Shown here: one piece after another, positions 33,538 through 43,450 of the stretch
How the letters are laid out: each line of letters opens with the position of its first letter
Position numbering within the stretch: the stretch's first letter is position 1
NCBI GenBank assembly: GCA_019240125.1
Contig: JAFAYW010000024.1
Location: forward strand, 1-48,260
DNA: 48,260 bases
From: Alphaproteobacteria bacterium
GTDB taxonomy: Bacteria; Pseudomonadota; Alphaproteobacteria; ATCC43930; CGMCC-115725
Direction: 5' to 3'
Made by a program: the position numbers and the translations under genes
The notes under the pieces: model-generated
What the model was told of the DNA's origin: nothing
What the model saw: the letters and a program-made list of their open reading frames with translations, nothing else
Databases searched by the model: none

Positions 33538-33861
33538 ATGGCCCAATCACAGCCCAGCTCGGCCCGCGACGCGGTTCGCGCGGTTGTTCCCGACCTGATC
33601 GGCTATACCGAAAAATGGCTGTTCGGCGAGGTGTGGGAGCGCCCGCAACTGTCGAAGCGCGACCGCAGCCTGATCGTCGTCGCGACCCTGATCGCGCTCG
33701 GCCGCGAAAAGCAGCTGACCGGCCATCTCGAACGCGCCCTCGATAACGGGCTGACCAAGGAGCAGCTGAGCGAGGTCATCACCCACCTCGCCTTCTACGC
33801 CGGCTGGCCCGCCGCGATGACCGCCGCGCTCGTCGCCAAGGACGTCTTCGCCAAGCGCTAG
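33538..33861 (+). CDS. Carboxymuconolactone decarboxylase family protein
   Basis: 107-residue all-helical CMD/AhpD-fold protein. Core: KRDRSLIVVATLIALGREKQLTGHLERALDNG and the ITHLAFYAGWPAAM motif. It lacks the CxxC of AhpD, so it is not a thiol peroxidase partner; the histidine in HLAFYAG is conserved in gamma-carboxymuconolactone decarboxylases. Start ATG 33538 has GGAGG five bases upstream. Substrate unknown. Lies on the same strand as the NHL and dehydrogenase genes. Confidence 0.88.
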   Translation: MAQSQPSSARDAVRAVVPDLIGYTEKWLFGEVWERPQLSKRDRSLIVVATLIALGREKQLTGHLERALDNGLTKEQLSEVITHLAFYAGWPAAMTAALVAKDVFAKR

Positions 33862-33897
33862 GCGGTCTGCCCTATCCCAGGCGCCCGCCGCGGCGTT

Positions 33898-33923
33898 CCC
33901 TCTCCCCGCTGGCGGGGAGAGGG
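33898..33923. repeat. REP-like intergenic palindrome (copy 2)
   Basis: A 12-bp perfect stem, CCCTCTCCCCGC with its complement after TG, followed by ATAGGGTGAGGGG. Located in the gap between the CMD-family and dehydrogenase genes. Same class as the element at 28590; it can also act as a transcript-stabilising hairpin, but there is no T-tract for a terminator. Confidence 0.72.
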
Positions 33924-33966
33924 ATAGGGTGAGGGGCCATCAGTTCACTATTTCGGGAATAAGGAC

Positions 33967-34905
33967 ATGAAAGTCGGATTTATCGGGCTCGGCACGATGG
34001 GCAACGGCATGGCCTCGAACCTGCAGAAGGCGGGGTACGAGCTGGTCGTGCACGACATCCGTCGCGCCTCGGCGGAGCCGTATATCGCCAAGGGCGCCGT
34101 CTGGGCGGACTCGCCCAAGGCGCTGGCCGAGCAATGCGAAGTCGTCTTCACCTCATTGCCCGGTCCGCCGGAAGTCGAGGAGGTCGCGCTCGGGCCCAAT
34201 GGGCTGCTTGCTGGCATGAAGGACGGCAGCGCGATGTTCGACCTGTCGACCAACTCGCCGACCCTGGTGCGCGAGATCAACAAGAAATTCGCCGAAAAGC
34301 ATTGCTACATGCTCGACGCGCCGGTCAGCGGCGGGCCGAAAGGCGCTGCCTCCGGCAAGCTGGCGCTGTGGATCGGCGGCGATGAGCAGATCTTCAACCG
34401 CTACAAAAAGGTGCTCGATACGATCGGCGACCAGGCCCGCTATATCGGCCCGATCGGCGCCGGCTCGGTCGCCAAGCTGGTGCACAACTGCGCCGGCTAT
34501 GCGGTGCAGTGCTGTCTCGCCGAGGTCTTTACGATGGGCGTCAAGGCCGGCGTCGAGCCGCTCGCGCTGTGGGAAGCGGTGCGCCAGGGCGCCGGCGGCC
34601 GCCGTCGCAGCTTTGACGGGCTGGTCGATCAGTTCCTGCCGAACAAATATGACCCGCCGGCCTTTGCGCTGCGTCTCGCCCATAAGGACGTAACCCTGGC
34701 GACGCAATTGGCGCGCGAACTTCACGTGCCGATGGCGCACGCCAATCTGGCGCTGATGGAATTGACCGAGGCATTGAACCGCGGCTGGGGCAATCGCGAC
34801 TCGCGCAGCGCGATGCTGCTCCAGCAAGAGCGCGCCGGGGTGCAAATCGAGGTGCCCGAGGCCGAGCTGAAGGACGCCATCGCCCGCGACGGCAAACCCA
34901 AATAG
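33967..34905 (+). CDS. 3-hydroxyisobutyrate dehydrogenase-family NAD(P)-dependent oxidoreductase
   Basis: 312-residue beta-hydroxyacid dehydrogenase. The Rossmann motif GFIGLGTMGNGMASNL opens the protein, the substrate motif DAPVSGGPKGAASG follows, and the catalytic lysine is K170 in GAGSVAKLVHN (K170/N174). Members oxidise 3-hydroxyisobutyrate, tartronate semialdehyde (reverse), or related acids. ATG 33967 follows AAGGA. The substrate cannot be fixed from context. Confidence 0.9.
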   Translation: MKVGFIGLGTMGNGMASNLQKAGYELVVHDIRRASAEPYIAKGAVWADSPKALAEQCEVVFTSLPGPPEVEEVALGPNGLLAGMKDGSAMFDLSTNSPTLVREINKKFAEKHCYMLDAPVSGGPKGAASGKLALWIGGDEQIFNRYKKVLDTIGDQARYIGPIGAGSVAKLVHNCAGYAVQCCLAEVFTMGVKAGVEPLALWEAVRQGAGGRRRSFDGLVDQFLPNKYDPPAFALRLAHKDVTLATQLARELHVPMAHANLALMELTEALNRGWGNRDSRSAMLLQQERAGVQIEVPEAELKDAIARDGKPK

Positions 34906-34963
34906 CCGATATGCCCAAAGCCCGGGCTTGACTCGGGCCGAGGGCTGGCTGACTTCTCGCCGC

Positions 34964-35596
34964 GTGAGCTACGCGGTCAAGGAAATCTTCTACACCTTGC
35001 AGGGCGAGGGCGGCCAAGCGGGCCGCCCCGCCGTATTCTGCCGCTTTTCCGGCTGCAATCTGTGGTCCGGGCGCGAGGAGGATCGCGCCGCCGCCGCCTG
35101 CACCTTCTGCGACACCGACTTCGTCGGCATGGATGGCACGGCGGGCGGCCGCTATGACACGGCGGACGCGCTGGCCGATCGCGTCGCGTCCCTCTGGCCG
35201 GCCGACGCGCCGGCCGGCTTTGTGGTGTTCACCGGCGGCGAGCCGCTGTTGCAGCTCGACCCGCCGCTGATCGAGGCATTGCACAACAGCGGCTTCGAGA
35301 TCGCGATCGAGACCAACGGCACCCTGCCCGTTCCGAGCGGCATCGACTGGGTCTGCGTCAGCCCGAAAGCCGGCGCGCCTGTTGTCGTTGACCGCGGCGA
35401 CGAGCTGAAAATAATCGTGCCGCAGCCCGGGCTCGACCCGCTCGCCTTCGCGCATCTCGATTTCCGGCGCCTCTCGGTACAGCCGATGGACAACCCCGAC
35501 CGTGCCGCCAACACCGAATACGCGATCCGTTTCTGCCTGGCGCACCCGCGTTGGCAGCTCAGCCTGCAGACGCACAAAGTCACCGGGATTCGCTGA
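34964..35596 (+). CDS. queE: 7-carboxy-7-deazaguanine synthase
   Basis: Radical-SAM enzyme that contracts 6-carboxytetrahydropterin to 7-carboxy-7-deazaguanine, the step before preQ0 in queuosine synthesis. The 210-residue protein begins VSYAVKEIFYTLQGEG and has the variant cluster motif C-x14-C-x2-C (GCNLWSGREEDR...CTFCDTD) seen in one QueE type, instead of the standard CxxxCxxC. SAM motif FTGGEPLLQ is intact. The start is taken as GTG 34964, which matches the family; the longer frame begins at a TTG at 34928. No queC or queD is in the window. Confidence 0.94.
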   Translation: MSYAVKEIFYTLQGEGGQAGRPAVFCRFSGCNLWSGREEDRAAAACTFCDTDFVGMDGTAGGRYDTADALADRVASLWPADAPAGFVVFTGGEPLLQLDPPLIEALHNSGFEIAIETNGTLPVPSGIDWVCVSPKAGAPVVVDRGDELKIIVPQPGLDPLAFAHLDFRRLSVQPMDNPDRAANTEYAIRFCLAHPRWQLSLQTHKVTGIR

Positions 35597-35730
35597 ATAA
35601 ACCTGTGGCGGTGACGTTATCAGGCGATTTCAATCGTTCTGCTCTATGAGGCGCGAGCGATTGGAGAGCGCGGTGCGCATAGGCCCGGCGGATCGGCCGC
35701 CGTTACGACAACAGCGATGAGGATCAGGGA

Positions 35731-36327
35731 ATGAGGGTTGCGACGGGGTTATGTGCTGCCGTGCTGCTGGCGGGGATCGGATGGACCGCGACCGGGCAGG
35801 CACAAGGGTTGCCTCAGGGCTCGTACGCAGGCAGCTGCAACGATGTGCGGATCGAGGGTGATCGCCTGACTGCCACCTGCCGAGCCAAGGACGGTCGCCA
35901 GGTGCGCAACGCATTGGCCGGGTTCCGGCGCTGCGTTGGCGATATCGGAAACAATAACGGGGTGCTGCAATGCGGCGTGCCGGGCGGCGCGCAGTTGCGC
36001 GGCGAACTCGTCGGCGGCGGCTTTGCCGGCCCGCAGGGCGGCCCGCCGCCGCGTGGCGCTCCGCCGCCACCGCCGCCCTATGGTGCTCCTGGCCCCGGTG
36101 CCGGCCCGGGTTACGGTGGTCCCGGTTACGGTGGTCCCGGTTACGGTGGTCCCGGTTACGGTGGCCCCGGTAACGGTGGCTCGGACTGGCGCGAGCGCTG
36201 TGAACATCTGCGCGGCGAGGCGCATGAGCTGCGCGATCGTTTGGCGAACGAGTACAATCCCTATGAGCACGGACGCATCGAAGCCCGGCTGCGCGAGGTG
36301 GAGGAACAGCGCGAACGCTGCCGCTAG
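35731..36327 (+). CDS. Secreted cyanovirin-N (CVNH) domain protein with GYGGP repeats
   Basis: 198 residues. The signal peptide (1-24, MRVATGLCAAVLLAGIGW...) is followed by a CVNH domain (about 26-90: LPQGSYAGSCNDVRIEG, LTATCRAKDGR, NNNGVLQC) with paired cysteines as in cyanovirin-like lectins. Next comes a proline/glycine-rich linker with five PGYGG-type repeats (126-150), then a charged C-terminal helical part (about 152-198) with two cysteines. ATG 35731 has AGGGA directly upstream. CVNH domains can bind glycans; here that is inferred. The repeats may act as a flexible spacer or surface anchor. Confidence 0.8.
   Translation: MRVATGLCAAVLLAGIGWTATGQAQGLPQGSYAGSCNDVRIEGDRLTATCRAKDGRQVRNALAGFRRCVGDIGNNNGVLQCGVPGGAQLRGELVGGGFAGPQGGPPPRGAPPPPPPYGAPGPGAGPGYGGPGYGGPGYGGPGYGGPGNGGSDWRERCEHLRGEAHELRDRLANEYNPYEHGRIEARLREVEEQRERCR
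36106..36180 (+). repeat. Five tandem 15-bp repeats encoding PGYGG
   Basis: Five 15-base units (CCCGGTTACGGTGGT and variants) encode PGYGG four times and PGNGG once. The DNA copies are nearly identical, so length change by slippage is plausible. Lies between the CVNH domain and the C-terminal helix. Confidence 0.9.
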
Positions 36328-36335
36328 GCGCAGAG

Positions 36336-36372
36336 GCAAGAGGTAACCGCGGGTAAGCGAGTTGCCTCTTGC
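36336..36372. terminator. Stem-loop downstream of the CVNH gene, reaching the recA promoter
   Basis: GCAAGAGGTAAC (36336-36347) pairs with GTTGCCTCTTGC (36361-36372) with one G-T pair, around a 13-base loop. There is no T-tract after the stem, so it is a weak or non-classical terminator. It may separate the CVNH transcript from recA. Confidence 0.4.
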
Positions 36373-36396
36373 GGTTTGGAACAAATCATGTACATT
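36369..36396 (+). promoter_or_regulatory. recA promoter with SOS (LexA) box
   Basis: A -35 TTGCGG (36369-36374) and -10 TACATT (36391-36396) are spaced by 16 bases. A GAAC-N7-GTAC element (36379-36393) overlaps the -10; the alphaproteobacterial LexA site is GTTC-N7-GTTC, whose reverse is GAAC-N7-GAAC, so seven of eight key bases match. The recA ATG is 66 bases further on. Confidence 0.6.
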
Positions 36397-36458
36397 TCCT
36401 CTCGGGCCGTGCGTTGCGCGGTCCTGCCCGGTGTGGAATAAGAGGGGAGCGGCGACTG

Positions 36459-37526
36459 ATGCAAACCGCGTTGCGCCTTTTGGACAAGGACATGATGGAT
36501 AAGCAGCGGGCACTGGACGCCGCGCTCGGGCAGATTGAGCGCTCCTTTGGCAAAGGCTCGATCATGAAACTCGGCGCGCGTGAGGCGGCGTCCGATGTTG
36601 ATGTCATTTCAACAGGTTCATTGGGTCTCGACATCGCTCTCGGTATCGGCGGCCTGCCACGTGGCCGTGTCATCGAGATTTATGGCCCTGAAAGTTCGGG
36701 CAAAACGACTCTCGCCCTGCATGTCATCGCCGAAGCTCAAAAAACTGGTGGCACTTGCGCCTTTGTTGACGCGGAACACGCGCTCGACCCCGCCTATGCC
36801 CGCAAACTCGGGGTGGATGTCGATAACCTGCTGATTTCGCAACCGGATGCCGGCGAACAGGCGCTCGAAATCGCGGATACGCTGGTGCGCTCGGGGGCGA
36901 TCGATGTGCTCGTCGTCGATTCGGTTGCGGCCCTGGTGCCGCGCGCCGAACTCGAAGGCGAGATGGGCGACAGCCACATGGGACTGCACGCGCGGCTGAT
37001 GAGCCAGGCCCTGCGCAAGCTCACCGGGTCGATTTCGCGCTCGCGCTGCATGGTGATCTTCATCAATCAGATTCGCATGAAGATCGGTGTCATGTTCGGC
37101 AATCCGGAGACCACCACCGGCGGGCAGGCGCTAAAGTTCTACGCCTCGGTGCGGCTCGATATCCGCCGCATCGGCGCGATCAAGGACCGCGACCAGATCA
37201 TCGGCAACCAGACACGCGTCAAGGTGGTCAAGAATAAGATGGCGCCGCCGTTCAAGGTCGTAGATTTCGACATCATGTACGGCGAGGGTGTGTCGAAGCG
37301 CGGCGAACTGATCGATCTCGGCGTGCAAGCGGGCGTCGTCGAAAAATCTGGCTCGTGGTTCTCGTATGACGGACAGCGCATCGGCCAGGGCCGCGAGAAT
37401 GCCAAATCCTATCTCAAGGACCATCCCGAGGTCTCGGATTCGGTTGAGCATGCGATTCGCGGAAACGCCGGTCTTGTCGCCGATGCGATGATGGCGACCC
37501 CGGCGGAAGCGGCAGCGGAGGAATAG
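36459..37526 (+). CDS. recA: Recombinase A
   Basis: 355-residue central recombinase for homologous recombination, DNA repair and LexA cleavage. Walker [10 protein letters not shown] is at 76-84; the Walker B-type strand [21 protein letters not shown], loop L1 and the L2 segment [22 protein letters not shown] are all intact. The acidic C-terminus (EAAAEE) is typical. ATG 36459 ([19 protein letters not shown]) has GAGGGGAG about 9 bases upstream; ATG 36492 is a possible later start. An SOS-type box is in the promoter. In most alphaproteobacteria alaS follows recA nearby; here two extra genes intervene. Confidence 0.98.
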   Translation: MQTALRLLDKDMMDKQRALDAALGQIERSFGKGSIMKLGAREAASDVDVISTGSLGLDIALGIGGLPRGRVIEIYGPESSGKTTLALHVIAEAQKTGGTCAFVDAEHALDPAYARKLGVDVDNLLISQPDAGEQALEIADTLVRSGAIDVLVVDSVAALVPRAELEGEMGDSHMGLHARLMSQALRKLTGSISRSRCMVIFINQIRMKIGVMFGNPETTTGGQALKFYASVRLDIRRIGAIKDRDQIIGNQTRVKVVKNKMAPPFKVVDFDIMYGEGVSKRGELIDLGVQAGVVEKSGSWFSYDGQRIGQGRENAKSYLKDHPEVSDSVEHAIRGNAGLVADAMMATPAEAAAEE

Positions 37527-37706
37527 CCCTCAAATCGCGGCACGCGCCGCCCATCGGCAACCTCATACCTGGCACCGGGCGGCGTTAACCCTCCCACAAC
37601 CTCTATCGGGCACAATGTCCGCCGTGGCACCTGCGGCCGCGAAGCCTCCGGACCGCGCGCTTGAGACGCCGATGACCGAGGACAGAGTTTGGGACGGAGC
37701 TGATCT

Positions 37707-38951
37707 GTGTCGCGCAATCCTTCGATCCCCCCGATTATAGCCGCGGTCGCTGTCATCGCCGCGCTTTATGCCTGGGCGGTGGTCGCATTGACCCCGGCAC
37801 ATCCCGGAGCGATCGGGCTCGACTTGAACGCCCTCGGCTCCGATTACACGGTTTTTTACAGCGGCCTTAAGTTCTACTTCGACGGCAAGTTGCCGCTCCT
37901 GTTTGACGGCGACCTGCTGACCGCCTATCGCAACACCACCTTCGCGCATTGGCTGGCCTATCCCAGCCCATTTCTGCCTTGGGTGTATCCGCCGAACTTC
38001 CTGCTGCTGTTGCTGCCCTTCGGCCTGCTGTCCTTTCTGCCGTCCTACATTCTGTTCACCGCGATAACCGCGGCGCTTCTCGCCCTGGCTTTGTGGTATG
38101 GCGCCGATCGGCGCGAGACGCGTGTCCTGGTGCTGGTAGCGGCATTGCTCGGGCCAGCCGCCGCGATCAATGTCTCGATGGGGCAGAACGCGTTTCTGAC
38201 GGCGGCGCTTCTGGTAGGCGGGATGCGGCTGGCGCGCACCCGCCCGGCGCTCGGCGGCATCGTGTTGGGCCTCGCCACCATCAAGCCGCAATTCTGGGTC
38301 CTGGTCCCGGTAGCGCTCGCGGCCGATCGGCAGTGGCGGGCGCTTGTCTGGTGTTTTGCCGGCGCCGCCCTGCTCGCCCTGGCGAGCGCCGCGGTCTTCG
38401 GGCTCGACGTCTGGCGCCAGTGGATCGAACTGGCGGGCGGCAATTACTGGACCGCGAATGCCAAATGGGTCGGGTATGGCCGCGCCTGGGGCACCAGCGT
38501 CTTCGCCGGTGTCGCCGCGTTGGGGCAACCCGCTGCGATTGCCGATCTGGCGCAATCGGCGGCGATCGTTCTTGGGATCGGCCTGACCTGGCTGGGTACT
38601 CGGCTGCGCCTACCGCCGGATCTCAAGATCGCCAATCTGCTTGCCTGCACGATTCTGGCCGCGCCCCACTCGTCGATCCACGATCTCGTCCTGCTGGGCG
38701 CGGCCGCGGCGCTGTGGAGCGGCAATGCCGCCCAACTTGACCGCCCCTTGGCGCACTGGACCCTTGCTCTGGCGCTGTGGCTGACGGCGATCTTCAACCC
38801 GCCCGCGGCGACACCGATTGGCAGCATCACGCCGCTGCTGATCGTCGGTTTTTCGGCGCTGATTCTGGTGAGCAACCGTGCCGCCGTCGCGGCCGTGCCG
38901 ACGGCGAGCACCGCCCCGGCTCCCGGGCCGAGCCGACCGCAGATGCTGTGA
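37707..38951 (+). CDS. DUF2029/GT87-family polytopic membrane glycosyltransferase-like protein
   Basis: 414-residue inner-membrane protein with roughly ten helices. It resembles the GT87 family (polyprenyl-phosphate-dependent mannosyl/arabinosyl transferases): the first periplasmic loop GSDYTVFYSGLKFYFDGK carries the expected acidic residues, and YPPNFLLLLLPFGLL and GLATIKPQFWVLVP are conserved. Start GTG 37707 has GGGACGGAG upstream. The stop overlaps the next gene's GTG (GTGA), so the two are probably translated together. Acceptor and sugar unknown. No other envelope-glycan genes are close. Confidence 0.85.
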   Translation: MSRNPSIPPIIAAVAVIAALYAWAVVALTPAHPGAIGLDLNALGSDYTVFYSGLKFYFDGKLPLLFDGDLLTAYRNTTFAHWLAYPSPFLPWVYPPNFLLLLLPFGLLSFLPSYILFTAITAALLALALWYGADRRETRVLVLVAALLGPAAAINVSMGQNAFLTAALLVGGMRLARTRPALGGIVLGLATIKPQFWVLVPVALAADRQWRALVWCFAGAALLALASAAVFGLDVWRQWIELAGGNYWTANAKWVGYGRAWGTSVFAGVAALGQPAAIADLAQSAAIVLGIGLTWLGTRLRLPPDLKIANLLACTILAAPHSSIHDLVLLGAAAALWSGNAAQLDRPLAHWTLALALWLTAIFNPPAATPIGSITPLLIVGFSALILVSNRAAVAAVPTASTAPAPGPSRPQML

Positions 38952-40492
38952 TAACCGACATCAGCGAAAAACGCGGCGCCCCCGAGGGCCGGCAGCTCCA
39001 CGGGCAATTCCACGGGCAATTCCACGGCCGGCGAACGGCATGGCAGCTGCCGGTGCCCAGCCTGCCGCTTCTGGTCGGGGTCGCCGTTTTCGCGCGGCTT
39101 CTGGTCGAACGAACCGCTCTCCTGCACGATCCTGACACCTACCTGCACATCGCCGCCGGCCAGTGGATGGTGGCGCATCACGCCTTGCCGACGCACGACC
39201 CATTCTCGCACTCGATGCCCGGCGTGACCTGGATTTCGTCGGAGTGGCTGGCCCAGCTCGCCATGGGCTTCCTTTACGACCAGCTCGGCTGGCGCGGCAT
39301 CGTCGTCGCGACCGCTGCTGCTTTTGCCCTGTCCATCGGCCTCCTGACGCGGTTCCTGCTGCGCCGGCTCGACGCCTTTCCGAGCCTCATCGCGGTCATC
39401 GCCACGTCGGCCCTGCTCGAACCGCATGCCCTGGCGCGGCCGCATATCCTGGCATTGCCGCTGCTCGTGGCGTGGACCGGCATCCTGCTCGGCGCGCGCG
39501 ACGACGATCGACCGCCGCCCTACGCGGCGCTGCCGCTGATGGTGCTGTGGGCCAACCTGCACGCCAGCTATCTCTTCGGCCTCGCCCTCACCGGCTATCT
39601 TGCGGTCGAGGCGGTGTGGCAGGCCGGCGCCGACCACCGCCGGCGCGAGGCCATGCGCTGGGCCGGTTTTGTCGCGGCCGCATGCCTCGCCGCCCTGGTA
39701 AACCCGCACGGCATCGCGGGGTTCGTCCAGCCGCTGCGCCTGATGCAGATGCCCGCGCTGCAGCGGAGTTTCGCCGAGTGGCTCAGTCCCGATTTCAGCA
39801 AGTCGCCGGCCTTGGAGATGTGGCTTCTGGGGCTGCTCCTGCTGGGTTTCACCGCGCGGCTGCGCTTACCGGCAACCCGCCTGCTATTGCTGCTCGGGCT
39901 GGTGCACATGACCCTGCAGCATGCGCGACATGGCGACCTGCTCGCGGTCGTCGTGCCGCTGGCCGTCGCCGCGCCGCTCGGGGAGCGCCTGCGGCCGCTC
40001 CTGCGGGAGCAAGCCGCCGACCTCACCGCCTGGGCCGCCCGCTTCACGCAGCCGCAGAGGCCGATTTCCGCCGTCGTCGCGGTGCTAGCCGCCGCGATCA
40101 TTGCTCTTCCCACCGCGCTCACGCCGATCGAGCGCGTCGATGACGCGGTGACGCCGGCCGCCGCGCTCGCCGCGGCGCAGCGCGCCGGCCTCAGCGGCCC
40201 CGTCTTCAACAGCGAGGCGTTTGGTGGCTACCTGATTTTCCGCGGCATCCCGACGATGATCGATGGACGCGCCGAGATGTACGGCAACGACTTCCTGGCC
40301 GAGGCCTACGCCGCCGAGCAAGGCGACGAGACCGCAGTCGCAAGGCTTCTCGCGGCGCATCCCGTCACCTGGGCAATGCTGATCCCGGATACTGGCGCGG
40401 CCGGCGTACTGGCGCATCAGCCGGGTTGGCAACGCGTCTACGACGACCGATACGCCATCGTCTACCGGCGCGTCGCTCCGCCCGGTGGTTAA
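38948..40492 (+). CDS. Polytopic membrane protein, GT-C-like (unassigned)
   Basis: 514 residues with about ten helices, probably a GT-C-type membrane enzyme. The first loop [15 protein letters not shown] and [22 protein letters not shown] has the acidic and aromatic residues typical of such proteins. A later soluble C-terminal part (about 410-514, [17 protein letters not shown]) follows the helices. GTG 38948 overlaps the GT87 stop by 4 bases and is chosen over the in-frame start at 38777 inside that gene. The N-terminus includes a 12-base tandem repeat. Function unknown; likely partner of the GT87 protein. Confidence 0.75.
   Translation: MITDISEKRGAPEGRQLHGQFHGQFHGRRTAWQLPVPSLPLLVGVAVFARLLVERTALLHDPDTYLHIAAGQWMVAHHALPTHDPFSHSMPGVTWISSEWLAQLAMGFLYDQLGWRGIVVATAAAFALSIGLLTRFLLRRLDAFPSLIAVIATSALLEPHALARPHILALPLLVAWTGILLGARDDDRPPPYAALPLMVLWANLHASYLFGLALTGYLAVEAVWQAGADHRRREAMRWAGFVAAACLAALVNPHGIAGFVQPLRLMQMPALQRSFAEWLSPDFSKSPALEMWLLGLLLLGFTARLRLPATRLLLLLGLVHMTLQHARHGDLLAVVVPLAVAAPLGERLRPLLREQAADLTAWAARFTQPQRPISAVVAVLAAAIIALPTALTPIERVDDAVTPAAALAAAQRAGLSGPVFNSEAFGGYLIFRGIPTMIDGRAEMYGNDFLAEAYAAEQGDETAVARLLAAHPVTWAMLIPDTGAAGVLAHQPGWQRVYDDRYAIVYRRVAPPGG
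38999..39022 (+). repeat. 12-bp tandem duplication CACGGGCAATTC
   Basis: Two exact copies in frame within the N-terminus of the GT-C-like gene, giving [11 protein letters not shown] slippage-prone site that changes length by four residues without a frameshift. Confidence 0.85.
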
Positions 40493-40563
40493 AACCGGCG
40501 CGGCATAGCTGCCCGATACAGCGCACCCCTTGCATGGCGCCGCGGAACCCCCACAATCGAGCC

Positions 40564-43245
40564 ATGCAGACCACCAATGATATCCGCTCCGCCTTCCTCG
40601 ATTATTTCGCTCATAACGGTCACGAGATCGTCCCGTCGAGCGCCCTCGTACCGCGCAACGATCCGACCCTGCTGTTCACCAATGCCGGCATGGTGCAGTT
40701 CAAGAATGTTTTCACCGGCATCGAAAAGCGGCCGTACCAGCGCGCGACCACCTCGCAAAAATGCGTGCGGGCCGGCGGCAAGCACAACGACCTCGAAAAT
40801 GTCGGCTATACCGCGCGGCATCACACGTTTTTCGAGATGCTCGGCAATTTTTCGTTTGGCGATTACTTCAAGGACCGCGCGATCGAGCTCGCCTGGAACC
40901 TGATCACGCGCGAATTCGGTCTGCCGCGCGACAAATTGCTGGTGACGGTCTATTCCGAGGACGACGAGGCGGCTGATCTGTGGGCGAAAATCGCCGGCCT
41001 GTCGGATGACCGGATCATCCGCATCCCGACCTCGGATAATTTCTGGGCGATGGGTGATACCGGCCCCTGCGGCCCCTGCTCGGAGATTTTCTACGATCAC
41101 GGCGAGGACATCCCCGGCGGTCCGCCGGGCAGCCCAGATGAAGACGGCGACCGGTTTATCGAGATCTGGAACCTCGTCTTCATGCAGTACGAGCAGCTGC
41201 CCGGAGAGCGCCAGCCGCTGCCGCGCCCGTCGATCGATACCGGCATGGGGCTCGAGCGTATCGCCGCCGTCCTGCAGGGCAAGCACGACAATTACGACAT
41301 CGACCTGTTCCGCACGCTGATCCTCGCCTCGGCCGAGGCCTCGGGGGTTGCCGCCGACGGGCAGAACGCGGTGTCGCATCGCGTCATCGCAGACCATCTG
41401 CGCGCCTCGTCGTTCCTGATCGCCGACGGTGTTCTGCCAAGCAAGGACGGCCGCGGCTACGTCTTGCGCCGCATCATGCGGCGCGCGATGCGCCACGCGC
41501 AGATACTGGGCTGCAAGGAGCCGCTGATGTGGCGCCTCGTTCCCGCGCTGGTGCAGCAGATGGGCGCCGCCTTTCCCGAATTGCTGCGCGCCCAGCCCCT
41601 GATCACCGAGACGCTGCGGCTCGAGGAAGCCAATTTCAAGCAGACCCTCGAACGCGGTTTGCGTCTGCTCGACGAAGAGACGGCGCAACTGGCGGATGGC
41701 GCGCCACTGCCGGGCGAAGTCGCGTTCCGGCTTTACGATACGTATGGCTTCCCGCTCGACCTGACCGAAGATGTGTTGCGCGGCCGCGGCCGCAAGGTCG
41801 CCACCGCGGGGTTCGACGCCGCGATGGCGCGCCAGAAGGAAGAGGCGCGGCGCAACTGGGTCGGGTCCGGCGAAGCCGCGACCGAAGCAACTTGGTTCGC
41901 GGTGCGCGACGAGGTCGGGCCGACCGAGTTTCTCGGCTATGAGACCGAAACCGCCGAGGCCGTGATCCTGGCGATCCTGCGTGGCGAGGACCGGCTCGGC
42001 GAGGCCGAGACCGGCGCCGAAATCGGTATCGTCGTCAACCAGACGCCGTTCTACGCGGAATCGGGCGGCCAGGTGGGTGACACCGGCACGATCTTCTCCT
42101 CGACCGGCGGCGAACTCGCCGTGTCGGATACGCTGAAGAAGGCCGGCGATCTGCATCTGCATCTCGGTACCGTGCGGCACGGCACATTGCGTGTCGGCGA
42201 TGCGGTCGAGTTGCGGGTCGATAACACGCGCCGCCGCAAATTGCGCGCCAATCACTCGGTGACCCACCTGTTGCACCAGGCGCTGCGGCACAGGCTAGGC
42301 GAGCACGTGACGCAGAAGGGGTCGCAGGTGGCGCCGGAGCGCATGCGCTTTGACTTCAGCCACCCGCGCCCGCTCAGCACCGAGGATGTCGCCGCGATCG
42401 AGACCGAGGTGAATTCCCGCATCCGCGATAATGGCGAGGTGCGCACCCGCCTGTTGACCCCCGACGCCGCCGTGTCCGAAGGCGCGCTGGCGCTGTTCGG
42501 CGAGAAATACGGCGACGAGGTCCGTGTCGTCGCGATGGGCGGCGCCGAGATGACGGGCGAGCGGCCCTTCTCGGTAGAATTGTGCGGCGGCACGCACGTG
42601 CGGCGCACCGGCGATATCGGCCTGTTCAAGATCGCCGGCGAAAGCTCGGTGGCGTCTGGCGTGCGCCGGATCGAGGCGCTGACCGGAGCCGCCGCCGAAG
42701 CCTACCTCGCCGGCGAGGAGGAACTGCTGCGGCAATCGGCGGTCGCCTTGCGAACCAGCACCGCGGAACTGCCGACCCGGGTCGCGCGGCTTATCGAGGA
42801 AAACCGCCGGCTGGAGCGCGAGCTGGCCGAGGCGCGGCGGGCACTGGCCGGCGGCGGCAACCGCGCCGCCACGGCACCGGCGGGCAAGCGTGTCGGAGAT
42901 GTCACCTTTGACGGCCGCGTGGTCGATGACGTGCCCGGTCGCGAACTGAAATCGCTGGCCGACGATCTGAAACGCCGTATCGGCAGCGGCGTCGTCGCGG
43001 TCGTGTCGCGGGCTGAGGGGAAGGCGGCGGTCGTCGTCGGCGTCACGGCCGACCTCACCGCGCGCTTTGATGCGGTAGAATTGGTGCGCGCCGCCGCCGA
43101 CGCCCTGGGCGGCAAAGGCGGTGGCGGGCGTGCCGACATGGCGCAGGCCGGCGGCCCGGACGGAGCGCGCGCCGAGGCGGCGCTCGCCGCCATCGAGGCC
43201 AGTCTGAAACAGCGCGGCGAAAAATCCGTCGAGGCAGCGCAGTAA
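40564..43245 (+). CDS. alaS: Alanyl-tRNA synthetase
   Basis: 893-residue class II enzyme charging tRNA-Ala. The catalytic core has [19 protein letters not shown] and the [12 protein letters not shown] motif. The editing domain, which removes mischarged Ser/Gly, has H564-x3-H568 (NHSVTHLLH) and C674-x3-H678 (CGGTH), all intact. A C-terminal oligomerisation region with coiled coil ends with [14 protein letters not shown], near the DHHA1 domain. ATG 40564 ([15 protein letters not shown]) matches the family; the 46 upstream in-frame codons are not conserved-looking. Confidence 0.98.
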   Translation: MQTTNDIRSAFLDYFAHNGHEIVPSSALVPRNDPTLLFTNAGMVQFKNVFTGIEKRPYQRATTSQKCVRAGGKHNDLENVGYTARHHTFFEMLGNFSFGDYFKDRAIELAWNLITREFGLPRDKLLVTVYSEDDEAADLWAKIAGLSDDRIIRIPTSDNFWAMGDTGPCGPCSEIFYDHGEDIPGGPPGSPDEDGDRFIEIWNLVFMQYEQLPGERQPLPRPSIDTGMGLERIAAVLQGKHDNYDIDLFRTLILASAEASGVAADGQNAVSHRVIADHLRASSFLIADGVLPSKDGRGYVLRRIMRRAMRHAQILGCKEPLMWRLVPALVQQMGAAFPELLRAQPLITETLRLEEANFKQTLERGLRLLDEETAQLADGAPLPGEVAFRLYDTYGFPLDLTEDVLRGRGRKVATAGFDAAMARQKEEARRNWVGSGEAATEATWFAVRDEVGPTEFLGYETETAEAVILAILRGEDRLGEAETGAEIGIVVNQTPFYAESGGQVGDTGTIFSSTGGELAVSDTLKKAGDLHLHLGTVRHGTLRVGDAVELRVDNTRRRKLRANHSVTHLLHQALRHRLGEHVTQKGSQVAPERMRFDFSHPRPLSTEDVAAIETEVNSRIRDNGEVRTRLLTPDAAVSEGALALFGEKYGDEVRVVAMGGAEMTGERPFSVELCGGTHVRRTGDIGLFKIAGESSVASGVRRIEALTGAAAEAYLAGEEELLRQSAVALRTSTAELPTRVARLIEENRRLERELAEARRALAGGGNRAATAPAGKRVGDVTFDGRVVDDVPGRELKSLADDLKRRIGSGVVAVVSRAEGKAAVVVGVTADLTARFDAVELVRAAADALGGKGGGGRADMAQAGGPDGARAEAALAAIEASLKQRGEKSVEAAQ

Positions 43246-43263
43246 GCTGATCTCGCGATCAGC
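43246..43263. terminator. Hairpin immediately after alaS
   Basis: GCTGATC-TCGC-GATCAGC forms a perfect 7-bp stem starting one base after the alaS stop. No T-tract follows, so it is only a possible terminator or 3' stabilising hairpin. Confidence 0.35.
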
Positions 43264-43450
43264 TCGGCATTGATTCGTCGGGCGGTTGCGCAGCGCCCTT
43301 GACCGTTCGCCTAGGGGTCCGCATAACGTCCTGAATCCGCGCGATATTCTACGAATGCTCGACGACGACGGTCGGTGCATCGCATGATGTGGCGTGGTTG
43401 CGGCACGCGAGTATCGTGGCCAGGCGCATAGGGGGGTCGGTGCGTACAGC

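Noticed and set aside
33538..33861. AhpD-type alkylhydroperoxidase partner
   Set aside because: No CxxC motif is present, so only the general carboxymuconolactone decarboxylase family is supported.
36166..36180. Possible CRISPR-like repeat near the GYGGP region
   Set aside because: The repeats are 15 bases, contiguous, in frame and coding, with no spacers.
40489..42291. 600-codon open frame antisense to alaS
   Set aside because: GC-rich codon pattern of alaS leaves the complementary frame open; the translation has no recognisable domain and alaS is certain.
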